In this document: one piece after another, positions 27,519 to 37,064 of the stretch
Layout of the letters: each line of letters starts with the position of its first letter
Numbering within the stretch: the stretch's first letter is position 1
Source: Flexifilum sp963727545
Lineage (GTDB): Bacteria; Chloroflexota; Anaerolineae; Aggregatilineales; Phototrophicaceae
Reading direction: 5' to 3'
Length of the DNA stretch: 64,000 bases
NCBI GenBank assembly: GCA_963727545.1
Contig: CAVSGS010000005.1
Span: forward strand, 603,169 to 667,168
The notes under the pieces: model-generated
Databases searched by the model: none
The model's input: the letters and a program-made list of their open reading frames with translations, nothing else
What the model was told of the DNA's origin: nothing
Translations under genes and position numbers: made by a program

Positions 27519-27589
27519 CTAGACAAAAAAGAAGGCAGGGTTTTTAGCGGTAAACATCAGCCATAGCTGATCGCTGCTAAAAACCTGCC
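27519..27589 (-). terminator. Rho-independent terminator after the chain-length/tyrosine-kinase gene
   Basis: GGCAGG(G)TTTTTAGC pairs with GCTAAAAACCTGCC (one bulge), enclosing an inner ATCAGC/GCTGAT stem. On the minus strand it is followed by TTCTTTTTTGTC. It ends the gene at 27659, so the genes further downstream need their own promoter. Confidence 0.75.
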
Positions 27590-27595
27590 GCATAA

Positions 27596-27612
27596 CTAAA
27601 CGAAACCTAAAC
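27596..27612. repeat. 17-bp intergenic repeat, copy 2
   Basis: CTAAACGAAACCTAAAC, identical to 19415-19431 and again in the 3' flank of a minus-strand gene, here just before the terminator hairpin. Confidence 0.55.
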
Positions 27613-27658
27613 TAAACCTAACAGCGCGAGAAAATGCCCTTCAGAAGCGCCGGCATGA

Positions 27659-29287
27659 TCAAACTCTGAAGTAACGGGATCTGCCGTACTCTTTGGTGCG
27701 CTTGTGGCTGCGATTGACGACAACTCCATCGACGTCGACGCCAATTTGCTCGAACTGAGTACAGGCTTTCTGCGCGGCATCGCGATGCGTCCGCCCCGCC
27801 TGCACCACCAGCACGATCGATGCGCTGGTCGCTAGGGCGACTGCCGAAGCATCGGAGACCACCAAACATGGCGGCGTGTCGATCAGAATCACGTCGAACC
27901 GATCCTGTTTTTCCAGATTTTCGATGAAGCGCGTGATCTCCGGCGAACCGAGCAGCTCGCTCAATTCCATCGTACTGCTGCCCGACGTCATGATCATCAA
28001 ACCGGGAATCGTCGTCTCCTGCATGATATTCTCAGGCGGGTTAAACACAGATTGGCTGAAGACCGGGGCAGACTTCGGGTCCAGCAAGCCCGTTAGTCCC
28101 AGCAGATTAGCCACGCCAAAAACCTCATTTTGACTAGAGCGACGCAAATCGGCGTCGATCAACAGCACGCGCAACCCCGCCGCCGCCATCGAGACCGCCA
28201 AATTTGCCACGACAAAGCTTTTACCTACTCGCGCCTCTGGACTGGTTACGACGAAAATGTTGAGCGATGAATCGGAAAGCGAGTCTTTGTGCGCCGAAAG
28301 CAAATTGATGCGAAAATTGCGAAATTCCTCAGCAACGCGCGACTTGGGATAGGTTGCCGAGACTAAATAGGTCTCCTTGTTGCGCCGAATCTTGTTTGTG
28401 TTGGTGATCTCACCCAGTATCGGCAGCCCCAGTAAATCTTCAATTTCCGTAACGTCACGCAGCGAGGTGTTCGAATACTCCAAGTACAGCAGACCGGCGA
28501 CCGCGATCAATGCGCCCACAACCGCACCGGCTGCGCCAACAATCATCGGTTTCAGCCCGATTGCGGTCGGCTCCGGGCGCGCCATGTCGATGATTTCCAG
28601 TTGATTCGCGCGATTTGCCAGCTGCAAGAAGCTCGCCGATAGCTGCGCAAGGATCCCGTGAGCCGAGTTCAGTTGATTGACTTGATTGTTGTACTCGTCG
28701 GTCAGGCGTTGAAAAGTTTCGGGATCTTCGGTTTCCGAGGTCGCGCTCAGGCGGTCGTGAAGCTGTTGAGCTTGTACACTAGTGATGTCAATTTGCTTCT
28801 GCACGTCGTCGATCTGCGAGCGTAGCGACGTCATGCTCTCCTGCTGCGCGTCGGTCAAATCGGAGGGACTACTAGCGATGAGCACCTTAGCGATTTCGTT
28901 GGCGATTTCAGCCGCCATATCCGGGTCGGAATAGGTCACGCCGATGTCCAAGATCGGCGTATCGGGCACGACCGAAGCCGATACAGCGCCACTCAGATCG
29001 CGCGGAGTCATCGGGAGGTTGAGATCATTGATGACCGTATCCAGCACGTCATAGGTGATCAACTGGGTATACGTAACCGCCAAAGCCGCCCCGGTCGTGA
29101 TTTGCTGGATGCTAGGATCGGGAGATGCAATCGCATTCCCGATGAAAATGCGGACGTGAGACGAATAATAAGCTTGCTGATGCGACCGCAGATAGTAGGT
29201 ACCTGCTCCCGTTATCCCTGCCGCCAAAATGACAAGCCATAGGTATTTCAGGACGACGATCAGATATTTCCGATTGGTGGATTCCAT
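27659..29287 (-). CDS. Polysaccharide co-polymerase fused to bacterial tyrosine kinase (Wzz/BY-kinase)
   Basis: A 542-residue inner-membrane protein controlling polymer length. A first membrane helix (about residues 10-28), an extracytoplasmic coiled-coil-rich region (about 130-240), and a second helix (MIVGAAGAVVGALIAVAGLLYLEY) form the Wzz part. The cytoplasmic BY-kinase follows: Walker A SPEARVGKSFV, Walker A' LLIDADLRR, Walker B VILIDTPP. The Walker A lacks the usual PGEGK spelling but keeps GKS. The C-terminal tail has only two tyrosines (YGRSRYFRV), fewer than classical BY-kinases. It is divergent from wzx, so the region 29288-29518 should contain promoters for both halves of the locus. 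Confidence 0.88.
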   Translation of the reverse strand: MESTNRKYLIVVLKYLWLVILAAGITGAGTYYLRSHQQAYYSSHVRIFIGNAIASPDPSIQQITTGAALAVTYTQLITYDVLDTVINDLNLPMTPRDLSGAVSASVVPDTPILDIGVTYSDPDMAAEIANEIAKVLIASSPSDLTDAQQESMTSLRSQIDDVQKQIDITSVQAQQLHDRLSATSETEDPETFQRLTDEYNNQVNQLNSAHGILAQLSASFLQLANRANQLEIIDMARPEPTAIGLKPMIVGAAGAVVGALIAVAGLLYLEYSNTSLRDVTEIEDLLGLPILGEITNTNKIRRNKETYLVSATYPKSRVAEEFRNFRINLLSAHKDSLSDSSLNIFVVTSPEARVGKSFVVANLAVSMAAAGLRVLLIDADLRRSSQNEVFGVANLLGLTGLLDPKSAPVFSQSVFNPPENIMQETTIPGLMIMTSGSSTMELSELLGSPEITRFIENLEKQDRFDVILIDTPPCLVVSDASAVALATSASIVLVVQAGRTHRDAAQKACTQFEQIGVDVDGVVVNRSHKRTKEYGRSRYFRV

Positions 29288-29518
29288 CTCTGTTTCAACA
29301 TCATTTCAGGATAATGCAGAATGAGTAAGCCATTGCGCACCCACGGTGAATCAAAGAATAACACAAGCATGTAAGTTACTCTGTATTGATGTTGAAGTCA
29401 AGGATGCCGAAAGTCCTTGAAATTATGGGCAAAATCTTGTACTAGTGTTTCCTACAGAAGGCTAAAACATCTGCAGCAGCGCCGCGCAATTTCTTGATTT
29501 ACCCGCCCGGTTCAGCCT

Positions 29519-31024
29519 ATGTTTAGCACCAAGCAAGGACACGAAGGTAACCTAACCCATATTGCGTATCACAATATCACCACGACGCCCAACAAAATCA
29601 TCGACAGTTTGGCAAGTATGAAGAACCGCGGAGTATGGTCAAATCCCATGACGGAAATCGCAGGTGAGTTCAGTAAGCAGGAAGCGCGTAGTATTACTGG
29701 ATTTCTCAGTAAACATGCCAGCTGGATGCAGAAGATTAGCGGCGCATTGGTTGACCAAGCGGTATTCGCCGGTGGCAACTTTATCATCAACATCATTCTC
29801 GCGCGCCACATGTCGGTTGATGAGTACGGCACATTTGTCGTCGTCTATACATGGTTTCTGCTTTGCCAGAACGTCTACGACGCCTTCTTGACCGAGCCAA
29901 TGGCTATTCTAGGAAGTGGCAAGTACTTCAAGCAGTTCAAAACTTATCTTGGCTACACCTTCATCGGACACTTGGTTGTCGCCTCAGTCTTAGCGCTTAG
30001 TCTCGGCATCGCTGCCTACATCACCAATGCCAATGACTCCAGCTTGGTAGCGGTCACCATGCTCACAGCAGCCTTGGTAGCTCCACTGCTGCTGCTGCGC
30101 TGGCTCACCCGGCAGCCGTTCTATATCCTCGCCAAGCCTCACTGGTCAGCCGTCGGTAGCAGCGTCTACTTTGTCCTGAGCTTGACGGGTGTAATCCTCC
30201 TCGATCATTTCGGGGAATTGACCCCTTCTTCCGTGCTCATCGTCATGGGCGCTTCCAGCTTGGTGTCGAGCACGGTGCTCACCCTCGTCTTTCTTAAGCC
30301 CAAATTCAAGTCCACTGAGGCGCTGTCGGGTCGAGCCGTGCTGAGGGATCACTGGAATTACGGGAAGTGGTCGAGTGGCTCCAAAATGCTAACTTGGATC
30401 CCGATCAATCTGTATTACGTTATCCTGCCGGTCTTGGTCAGTTTAGGCGCAAGCGCCGCCCTGCGCGCCATGAATAACGTTCTGATGCCGCTTAATATGG
30501 GAATCACGGCAGCGCTGGGCATTTTGCTCCCGATGTTTTCACGTACCTTCATTGAATCGGGCAGCGGCGGCTTACATCACCGGGTGAAACTGGTTCTGAT
30601 CTGGTTTGTGGTCATATCAGGGGTGTACTGTCTGGTCTTCAGCCTTTTTGGGCAGCGAATTATCAGCATCATCTACAACGGGCAGTTTGATGACTTCGTG
30701 ACCTTCCCCATCTTGTTAACGATGGGTTTGGCACCGATGATTGTGAGCATCAATACTGTACTTGACGCTTCGTTGAGAGTCATGAATAAGATGAAGCAGT
30801 CGTTCCTATCAACCCTCGTACCAGCCATCCTGATCATTACAGTTGGCGTCTGGCTGTTGTCGCAGTATGGGTTGCTTGGTGCCAACTTAGGCTCGCTTGT
30901 CATCGGTTTGGCTGAAACTGTCGTCCTAGTCAAATTTTACCGGGATGCGAGGCACAGCCATGCTGGCGGAGAGAAAACAGAAAGCGACATTCCGCTCGCA
31001 GATAGTGCCGTACCAGAAGCCTAA
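29519..31024 (+). CDS. Wzx-type oligosaccharide flippase
   Basis: A 501-residue polytopic membrane protein with about 12-14 hydrophobic helices, of the MOP/polysaccharide-transporter family, which flips lipid-linked repeat units across the inner membrane. The first helix begins with AGGNFIINIILARHMSVDEYG, the typical Wzx start, about 80 residues into the frame. The long polar N-terminus is therefore suspect and translation may begin at a later ATG such as 29609 or 29648. It is the first gene of the plus half, divergent from the co-polymerase gene. Confidence 0.83.
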   Translation: MFSTKQGHEGNLTHIAYHNITTTPNKIIDSLASMKNRGVWSNPMTEIAGEFSKQEARSITGFLSKHASWMQKISGALVDQAVFAGGNFIINIILARHMSVDEYGTFVVVYTWFLLCQNVYDAFLTEPMAILGSGKYFKQFKTYLGYTFIGHLVVASVLALSLGIAAYITNANDSSLVAVTMLTAALVAPLLLLRWLTRQPFYILAKPHWSAVGSSVYFVLSLTGVILLDHFGELTPSSVLIVMGASSLVSSTVLTLVFLKPKFKSTEALSGRAVLRDHWNYGKWSSGSKMLTWIPINLYYVILPVLVSLGASAALRAMNNVLMPLNMGITAALGILLPMFSRTFIESGSGGLHHRVKLVLIWFVVISGVYCLVFSLFGQRIISIIYNGQFDDFVTFPILLTMGLAPMIVSINTVLDASLRVMNKMKQSFLSTLVPAILIITVGVWLLSQYGLLGANLGSLVIGLAETVVLVKFYRDARHSHAGGEKTESDIPLADSAVPEA

Positions 31025-31037
31025 CGGGGTTATTATT

Positions 31038-32033
31038 GTGATTAGTGTAGTCATACCAGCTTACAACGCACAAGATTACATCGCCGACGCAATTCAAAGC
31101 ATTCTGTCCCAAACACTGACAGCTTTCGAATTGATCATTGTGGACGATGGATCAACCGACGCAACACGATCGATTGCTCAATCGTTTGCTGAGTGCGATC
31201 CGCGCGTGTCGATCATCAATGGAAATCACGGTGGCGTGGGCGCTGCCCTGAACCTCGGTTTGCAGGCGAGCCGCTATCCGTGGGTAGCGATCATGCACGC
31301 TGATGACATTGCCCTGCCAGAGCGGCTCGCAACGCAGCTCAAAATGGCGAAGTCCGACCCGGAAGTCGTGATTTGGGGAACGGATGGTTACCACATCAAT
31401 TCCAAGGGTCACGTCATTAGCCACTTCCGCGTCGGTCCGCTTTCTAAAGCCGATTGTAAAGAACGTCGCGCTCGCGGTGAACTCGTTCAAGCTATCCACC
31501 CGACCGTCCTGCTCAATCGAGAAGTGGCGCTGCGAGTCGGCGGCTACGATCCTTTGTTCCCGGTCTGCGAAGACATCGAGTTGTTTGACCGGATGATGAC
31601 TCAGGGAGCGCTGGTCACTATCCCCAAGCAACTGCTTAAGTACCGCGTCCATGGTCACAGCCTGAGTATGCAGAAGTACATGTCGCAAGGCGTGATCGCG
31701 CGCTACGTCGTTGCGCGTCAAAAATCGCGGGCAAAGTTCGGCATCGAACTGAGTTATGCGAAGTTTCTGGAAGATTACAACCGACGCCCTTACCTAATTC
31801 GCCTATTTGATTATCTCGGCGATCTACGCGGGATGTACTATCGGCGCGCGGGAATGGCTTATAGCAACCGACAATTCTTGTTGGCATTCTTGTATTTCAC
31901 TCTTTCCGTGCTGCTGGACCCGTTTTACGCCTTGCCGCGCGTTTGGCGGCAGGTTGTCTCGCCGATCTATCAACGACAGCGAGAGCGGCGGCGCATGATC
32001 AATCGGCGTGTCAATACACCCGAGATTTCGTGA
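31038..32033 (+). CDS. Glycosyltransferase family 2
   Basis: A 331-residue GT2 enzyme. I start it at GTG 31038 (VISVVIPAYNAQDYIADAI), 13 bp after the flippase stop; the open frame extends upstream but overlaps wzx without similarity. Signature motifs are LIIVDDGSTD, IMHADDIALPERLA (DxD-like) and VCEDIELFDRM. The C-terminus holds a hydrophobic segment (LLAFLYFTLSVLLDPFY), suggesting membrane attachment. It adds one sugar to the lipid-linked intermediate; donor and linkage are unknown. Confidence 0.87.
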   Translation: MISVVIPAYNAQDYIADAIQSILSQTLTAFELIIVDDGSTDATRSIAQSFAECDPRVSIINGNHGGVGAALNLGLQASRYPWVAIMHADDIALPERLATQLKMAKSDPEVVIWGTDGYHINSKGHVISHFRVGPLSKADCKERRARGELVQAIHPTVLLNREVALRVGGYDPLFPVCEDIELFDRMMTQGALVTIPKQLLKYRVHGHSLSMQKYMSQGVIARYVVARQKSRAKFGIELSYAKFLEDYNRRPYLIRLFDYLGDLRGMYYRRAGMAYSNRQFLLAFLYFTLSVLLDPFYALPRVWRQVVSPIYQRQRERRRMINRRVNTPEIS

Positions 32034-32044
32034 GGATTCCGCCT

Positions 32045-33383
32045 ATGAAGAGCACAACCATTGAAGCGCTAGATCCAATCGATCAGCAGGATTTCGCCCC
32101 CGCGCTGGAGGGTGAAAACAACGAACAATCCGCAGCCCCGCGCTTGAAAGTGCTGCTTAGCGCTTATTCCTGTCTGCCGAATCTTGGCTCAGAGCCGGGA
32201 GTCGGCTGGAACAATGTTGTGGAAATTTCCAAGCGTCATGAAGTCTGGGCGATCACGATCGAAGAATTTCGTGAACCCATTGAAGCTGAAATCAAAATCA
32301 ACCCCCTACCCCACGTTCATTGGGTTTTCGTCGATATTCCGAAAATCCTCATGGCTGGCTGGAAAAAGGGGGAACGTGGACGCCGCATTCATTATATGCT
32401 CTGGCAGTATTGGGCGTATCGCGCCGGTAAACAACTCCATGAGCAGATTCACTTCGACATCATCCACCACGTGACCTTTGTGTCATATTGGACTCCGAAC
32501 TATCTTTCGCTGCTCGACGTTCCCTTTGTTTGGGGACCGGTGGGCGGTGGTGACAGCACGCCGCTGCCGTATTACCGCACGCTGAGTTGGAAAAGCCGGA
32601 TTGCCGAACTGGTGCGCGAACTCGTTCCGTTTCACCAGCAACGTGCTCGATCCTTACGTCAGAAAGACTGCCCAGAACTCCGCGATCGGTTTGGCGACCA
32701 CCGAAGCAACCGCCGCCAAGATGCGCCAACTCGGTGCTAAAAACGTTCACATCATGAGTGAGTGCGCGCTAGCAGCGGAGATGCTGCCCGATTTGGCAAA
32801 CGACCCGACACATCTCAACGCGAATCCGTTTCGCGTGATCAGCATGGGGCGGTTAATCGGCTGGAAGGGACAACATCTCGGCATCCAAGCTTTCGTCAAG
32901 CTGCATCAACGCATTCCCGACAGCGAATATTGGATCATCGGCACCGGCGCGGAAGAGAGTCGATTGAAAGCGCTGGTCGCCAGCCTTGGCGCTCAAGATT
33001 ACATCCACTTCACCGGGCTGCTGCCCCGTGAAGAAGCACTGCAACAACTGGTCCGATCACACGTACTGCTTCATCCCAGCCTGCACGATACCGGCGGTTG
33101 GGTACTCCTCGAAGCGATGGCGGCAGGCTTGCCAGTCGTCTGCCTGCAATTGGGCGGTCCGGCGGCAATCGTCAGCGACGCGACCGGATTCCGGGCAAGT
33201 GGCGCTAATCCGCAGCAGTCAATTGAGGAAATTGAACAAGCACTGGAAACGCTCGCCAATGATCGAGAGCTTTGCCGCCAGATGGGCATCGCCGGAAAAC
33301 AGAAGATCCACGAGAGCTTTACGTGGAGTCAAAAAGGCGAAGCGTTTGACCGGATTTACACTGAATTGGTACAAGCACGATGA
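32045..33383 (+). pseudogene. Glycosyltransferase family 4, frameshifted near 32630
   Basis: One GT4 enzyme split between two frames. The first part (MKSTTIEALDP to RELVPF) carries the acceptor domain with LLSAYSCLPNLGSEPGVGWN and WGPVGGGDS. The second carries NVLDPYVRKTAQ, VISMGRLIGWKG, HFTGLLPREEALQ and the E-x7-E motif of VLLEAMAAGLPVV. Dropping one T from TTT at 32630-32632 restores ELVPFTSNVLDPYV, about 445 residues in one frame. It overlaps the ligase gene by ATGA (33380-33383). Either a real frameshift or a single-base sequencing error; the clean single lesion and intact motifs favour the second. Confidence 0.8.
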
Positions 33384-35089
33384 GCGTTAACTTGAAGTTG
33401 ATGAAAGACCCGCACCTTTGGCAGCGACCGATCGTGTTCCAACCTAAGGAGCGCCGGGATCGCGAGTTTAGCTTTGCCAATCTCGGCGTCAATCTCCGTC
33501 TGCTGAAACTGATGGGATTCATTCTGTTCGCATCGGTGGCGGGGGCAGTCATAACTGCGAAATTAGGATTGCTGGCGATCCCGGTCGCTGGCGCCCTGAT
33601 TCTCATCATGCTGCTGTTCATCAAGGGTTACCACCTGTGGTGGCAGCTATTGACTGGTCTGCTGATGGGGTACCTATTCTTCAGCAAAGGTTTCGCTACC
33701 ATCGGCTTCTTCCCGGTTTACGTCGGCGAAGCAGTTCTAGGCGTGGGGGCACTCATGTTCATCTTGATCCCCTTCACCGGGATCAAGGTGAGTTTCAAGG
33801 CGTTCAAGCGCCCGGAAGTCGCCATCCTCTTCGTCTTCTTGGTGTGGCAGATCGCGCAAACCATACCCTATTTCAAGCAATATCAACTGAACACTATCCG
33901 CGATGCCGTGCTGTACGGTTATGCGGCTTTCGCCCTGCTGATCATGCTGGTAATTCCCAAGCGAGATGTCAGTAATTTCTTCGACTTCTTCGGGCGAGCG
34001 ATTCCATTTATGCTGCTCTGGTTCCCGGTGCTGTTCATCTCGTCGAGAATGTCACTGGTCAATATCACCTTTCCGGGTTCGCCCAACCCCATCATCTACA
34101 CCAAAGCGAGCGATTTGGGCGTTCATCTTGCCGGAATCGGCGCTTTCATGATGCTGGAACTCGACCGCCGCAGTGATCACCCATTTTCTCCATCGCTTCG
34201 CTGGGCGAATTGGCTGCTGTGGGCGGCTGACGTCATCCTCTTCGGCGCGCTGGGGCGGGCAACCATGGTCGCGGTCGCGGCAGCTATCGGCATTGTTGTC
34301 CTGATCCAACCGTTCCGCAGTGGGTGGTATCGTCCGCTGCTGTTGGTCACCATTGTCGTTTGCTTGCTCATGATTTCCGGGTTGTATTCCTCGCTGAAGA
34401 TCAACCTCGGCGTAGCCCGCGAGGTATCGGTCCAGCAGCTTGTCGAAAACGTCACCAGTATCTTTGGCGAAGGCGATAACTCCGCTGGCGGGTTAGAGGG
34501 AACCAAAGAGTGGCGGTTGCGCTGGTGGGATACCATCATCAACTATACCGTCAACGGTCAGTATTTCTGGACAGGCAAAGGCTACGGGATTAACTTAGCC
34601 GATTCGGACGGCTTCCAAGTTCAAGCAGACGGATCCCTGCGCAGCCCTCATAACGGACACCTGACGATCCTTGCCCGTTCCGGCGTACCGGGATTAGCAC
34701 TCTGGGTAGCATTTCTCGGTTCGGTGGCAATTCGTCTATTCATGATAGCGACGCGACCGGACAAGCACGATCCTTGGCGATCTCGCGTCGCACTCTGGTT
34801 GCTGGCATACCTCGTTGCCTTTGGCATCATGGCGGGGCTTGACGTATTCCTCGAAGGTCCAATGGGCGGCATCTGGTTCTGGTCTCTGATCGGCTTCGTG
34901 TTCGTGTTTTTCACGCAGGACAAAACCACACCTACCAACGGCAGTTTGGCACCGCGGAGTTCGCTTAAGGAACAGGTTCTGGCTGCGGCGACACCGATCG
35001 CCAAGCCGCGTCAAGCTAAGCTACGTGTCAATCAGGCGCGTACGCGACCACGGACGAAACCACTGGGATTGCCCCTCAAGGAACAGTAA
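33380..35089 (+). CDS. O-antigen ligase/polymerase-like membrane protein (Wzy/WaaL type)
   Basis: A 569-residue protein with 11-12 predicted membrane helices and a long periplasmic loop between the later ones (about residues 335-435). Within it are WTGKGYGIN and SPHNGHLTILARSGVPGLALW, matching the family pattern of a conserved Arg and His in the ligase/polymerase loop. It either polymerises repeat units (Wzy) or ligates chains to a carrier; sequence alone does not separate the two. As the only such gene in the locus it is the likely Wzy. Its cytoplasmic C-terminal tail is basic. Confidence 0.85.
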   Translation: MSVNLKLMKDPHLWQRPIVFQPKERRDREFSFANLGVNLRLLKLMGFILFASVAGAVITAKLGLLAIPVAGALILIMLLFIKGYHLWWQLLTGLLMGYLFFSKGFATIGFFPVYVGEAVLGVGALMFILIPFTGIKVSFKAFKRPEVAILFVFLVWQIAQTIPYFKQYQLNTIRDAVLYGYAAFALLIMLVIPKRDVSNFFDFFGRAIPFMLLWFPVLFISSRMSLVNITFPGSPNPIIYTKASDLGVHLAGIGAFMMLELDRRSDHPFSPSLRWANWLLWAADVILFGALGRATMVAVAAAIGIVVLIQPFRSGWYRPLLLVTIVVCLLMISGLYSSLKINLGVAREVSVQQLVENVTSIFGEGDNSAGGLEGTKEWRLRWWDTIINYTVNGQYFWTGKGYGINLADSDGFQVQADGSLRSPHNGHLTILARSGVPGLALWVAFLGSVAIRLFMIATRPDKHDPWRSRVALWLLAYLVAFGIMAGLDVFLEGPMGGIWFWSLIGFVFVFFTQDKTTPTNGSLAPRSSLKEQVLAAATPIAKPRQAKLRVNQARTRPRTKPLGLPLKEQ

Positions 35090-35144
35090 CGCAAGCAGCA
35101 ATCAATACACTCAGATCTCTGATGTCGAAAGGGCACCGACAGAT

Positions 35145-36338
35145 ATGCGTATCGCAATCTTCGATTATCACGTGAATACCACCAACGCGATTGGACACTG
35201 CTTTCATCTCATCACCGAAGGCTTAAAAGACGAGCACGAGTTCACCGTCTTCGCCGTTACCTTCGACAATCCTGATCCTGACCGGATTGAGTTTGTCCAC
35301 GTGCCGGTGCTGGATCGTCCGCTCTTTGCGCTGTTTATCACCTATCACGTCATGGCGCTGCTGGTTTACTGGTGGTATCAACTACGGCATCACGTCAAGT
35401 TCGACATCATTCAGAGTGCCGAGGTCAACGTCTTCAACCGCGACGTGATCTACCCCCACTTCTGCAATACGGCGTACCTGAAAAACCAATGGAAGACGTC
35501 GCACCCGGATGGTTTCCACGGCTTCATTCGCTGGCTTGACCATCAATTGCGCGCGTGGGTTGAGCCAATCGCATTTCGATTTGCCCGCCAAATCCTCGTC
35601 CCTTCGGACGGTCTCGCCCGCGAGATCACCGAAATCTTCGGCGAGCAAGTCGGCAGCAAAATCCGCGTCGTCGCCGATCCGGTGGATATCGAGCGGATGA
35701 AGCGCCCAGAGGCATTCGATCGCGAAAAAATCAGAAGCGAGTACGGCTTCACCGCCGACGATCTCGTCTTGGTGTTCGTCGCCCTCGGTCACTTCGAGCG
35801 CAAGGGACTGCCGCTGTTATTGTCGGGCATCAAGGCAGCCGCCAACCCCCGGATCAAGCTGATGATCGTAGGCGGCACGCCGTACATGATCAATTTGTAC
35901 CGCGAACGCTCGACAGCGCTGGGCATCGCCGATCAGATTGTCTTTGTCGGCACCCAGAAGGACACCCGTCCTTACCTGTGGTCAGCGGATGTGTTTGCCT
36001 TCCCTTCAGCTTATGAAACATTCTCGCTGGTCACGATTGAAGCCTGCGCGGCAGGAGTGCCCGTTCTCGTCAGCCGGCTGCATGGCGTTGAAGATTATCT
36101 CGTCGACGGCGTAAACGGCTGGCTGATTGAACGGACGCCGGAAGCGATTGCCGACAAGCTGCAATTCGTCTTCGAAAACCGCTCCCTGCTCCCGCAAATT
36201 GGCGCCGATGCAGCCGATTCGGTCAAAGCCTACGATACCAAGCATTACGTTCAGAAATGGCGATCATTTTATCGAAGCTACGTCGAGCACCCGGCACCAT
36301 CCCCACAGGATAAACCATCCCAAGCGCAGGCGAAATAG
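35145..36338 (+). CDS. Glycosyltransferase family 4
   Basis: A 397-residue GT4 enzyme starting MRIAIFDYHVN; the frame is open upstream but the similarity begins at ATG 35145. The acceptor domain includes NAIGHCFHLITEGL and a short hydrophobic patch (FALFITYHVMALLVYWW). The donor domain has LVFVALGHFERKGLPLLL, RPYLWSADVFAFPS and the E-x7-E in ETFSLVTIEACAAG. Acts in the cytoplasm or at the membrane face on the lipid-linked sugar. The C-terminal 15 residues are Pro/Gln-rich. Confidence 0.86.
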   Translation: MRIAIFDYHVNTTNAIGHCFHLITEGLKDEHEFTVFAVTFDNPDPDRIEFVHVPVLDRPLFALFITYHVMALLVYWWYQLRHHVKFDIIQSAEVNVFNRDVIYPHFCNTAYLKNQWKTSHPDGFHGFIRWLDHQLRAWVEPIAFRFARQILVPSDGLAREITEIFGEQVGSKIRVVADPVDIERMKRPEAFDREKIRSEYGFTADDLVLVFVALGHFERKGLPLLLSGIKAAANPRIKLMIVGGTPYMINLYRERSTALGIADQIVFVGTQKDTRPYLWSADVFAFPSAYETFSLVTIEACAAGVPVLVSRLHGVEDYLVDGVNGWLIERTPEAIADKLQFVFENRSLLPQIGADAADSVKAYDTKHYVQKWRSFYRSYVEHPAPSPQDKPSQAQAK

Positions 36339-36406
36339 TCTGCGAGAACCGATAACGCAACCACGGTTGCACTCTGCATTCGCCTGTTGTCAAATACGAG
36401 GGAACA

Positions 36407-37036
36407 ATGCGCAGCGATGATATTCTGAAATACATTCAAGGTCCCAAAGTACTGGACGTTGGCTGCACCGGGCACGTTGTCAAGTTCAATTCGCCGGATT
36501 GGTTGCATGGACGCTTGCGCAAGCAGTTTGAGGATGTTTCCGGCATCGACATCTCGGAAGAAAATCTTCAACTGCTCAAGGATCACGGGTATAACAACCT
36601 GTACTTGGCGAGCGCCGAAGATTTCGACCTGCCCGACCGGTTCAACACGATCGTGGCGGGCGAGTTGATCGAGCACCTTGCTAATCCCGGTCTCTTTCTG
36701 CAAGCAGCGAAAAATCACCTTGCTCCGGGCGGCAGAATCGTGATCAGCACGCCTTACGTGTTCTCCCTGCTGTACGGTTTCTACGCCTTCTCCAAATATC
36801 CGAAGACCTGCCAAAACGAGCAGCACACGGTCTGGTTCTGTCTGCAAACCATGAAAAGCATCACCGAGCGGGTCGGCTTGAAGATCGATCACTTCGAACT
36901 GCTTGAGGATTACGATCCACACGATCCGTCGGGCACTTATCGCACGTTCGTCAATCTGATCCGGGTTTTCCGCCCGATCATTCCGGCGCGCTTGCGTAAA
37001 AACGACATGCTGTTCGTCCTGACTCCCCAAGAATAA
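36407..37036 (+). CDS. Class I SAM-dependent methyltransferase
   Basis: A 209-residue methyltransferase. The SAM-binding motif is VLDVGCTGHVV (residues 12-22), with Cys-Thr-Gly replacing the usual Gly-x-Gly, then the acidic GIDISEENLQLL and AGELIEHLANPG. The substrate is unknown; its place between two GT4 genes suggests methylation of a sugar in the polymer, possibly as a capping step. It sits 28 bp before the next GT4 gene. Confidence 0.83.
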   Translation: MRSDDILKYIQGPKVLDVGCTGHVVKFNSPDWLHGRLRKQFEDVSGIDISEENLQLLKDHGYNNLYLASAEDFDLPDRFNTIVAGELIEHLANPGLFLQAAKNHLAPGGRIVISTPYVFSLLYGFYAFSKYPKTCQNEQHTVWFCLQTMKSITERVGLKIDHFELLEDYDPHDPSGTYRTFVNLIRVFRPIIPARLRKNDMLFVLTPQE

Positions 37037-37064
37037 TCATTCGGCGAGGTGCGTGTAGACATCA

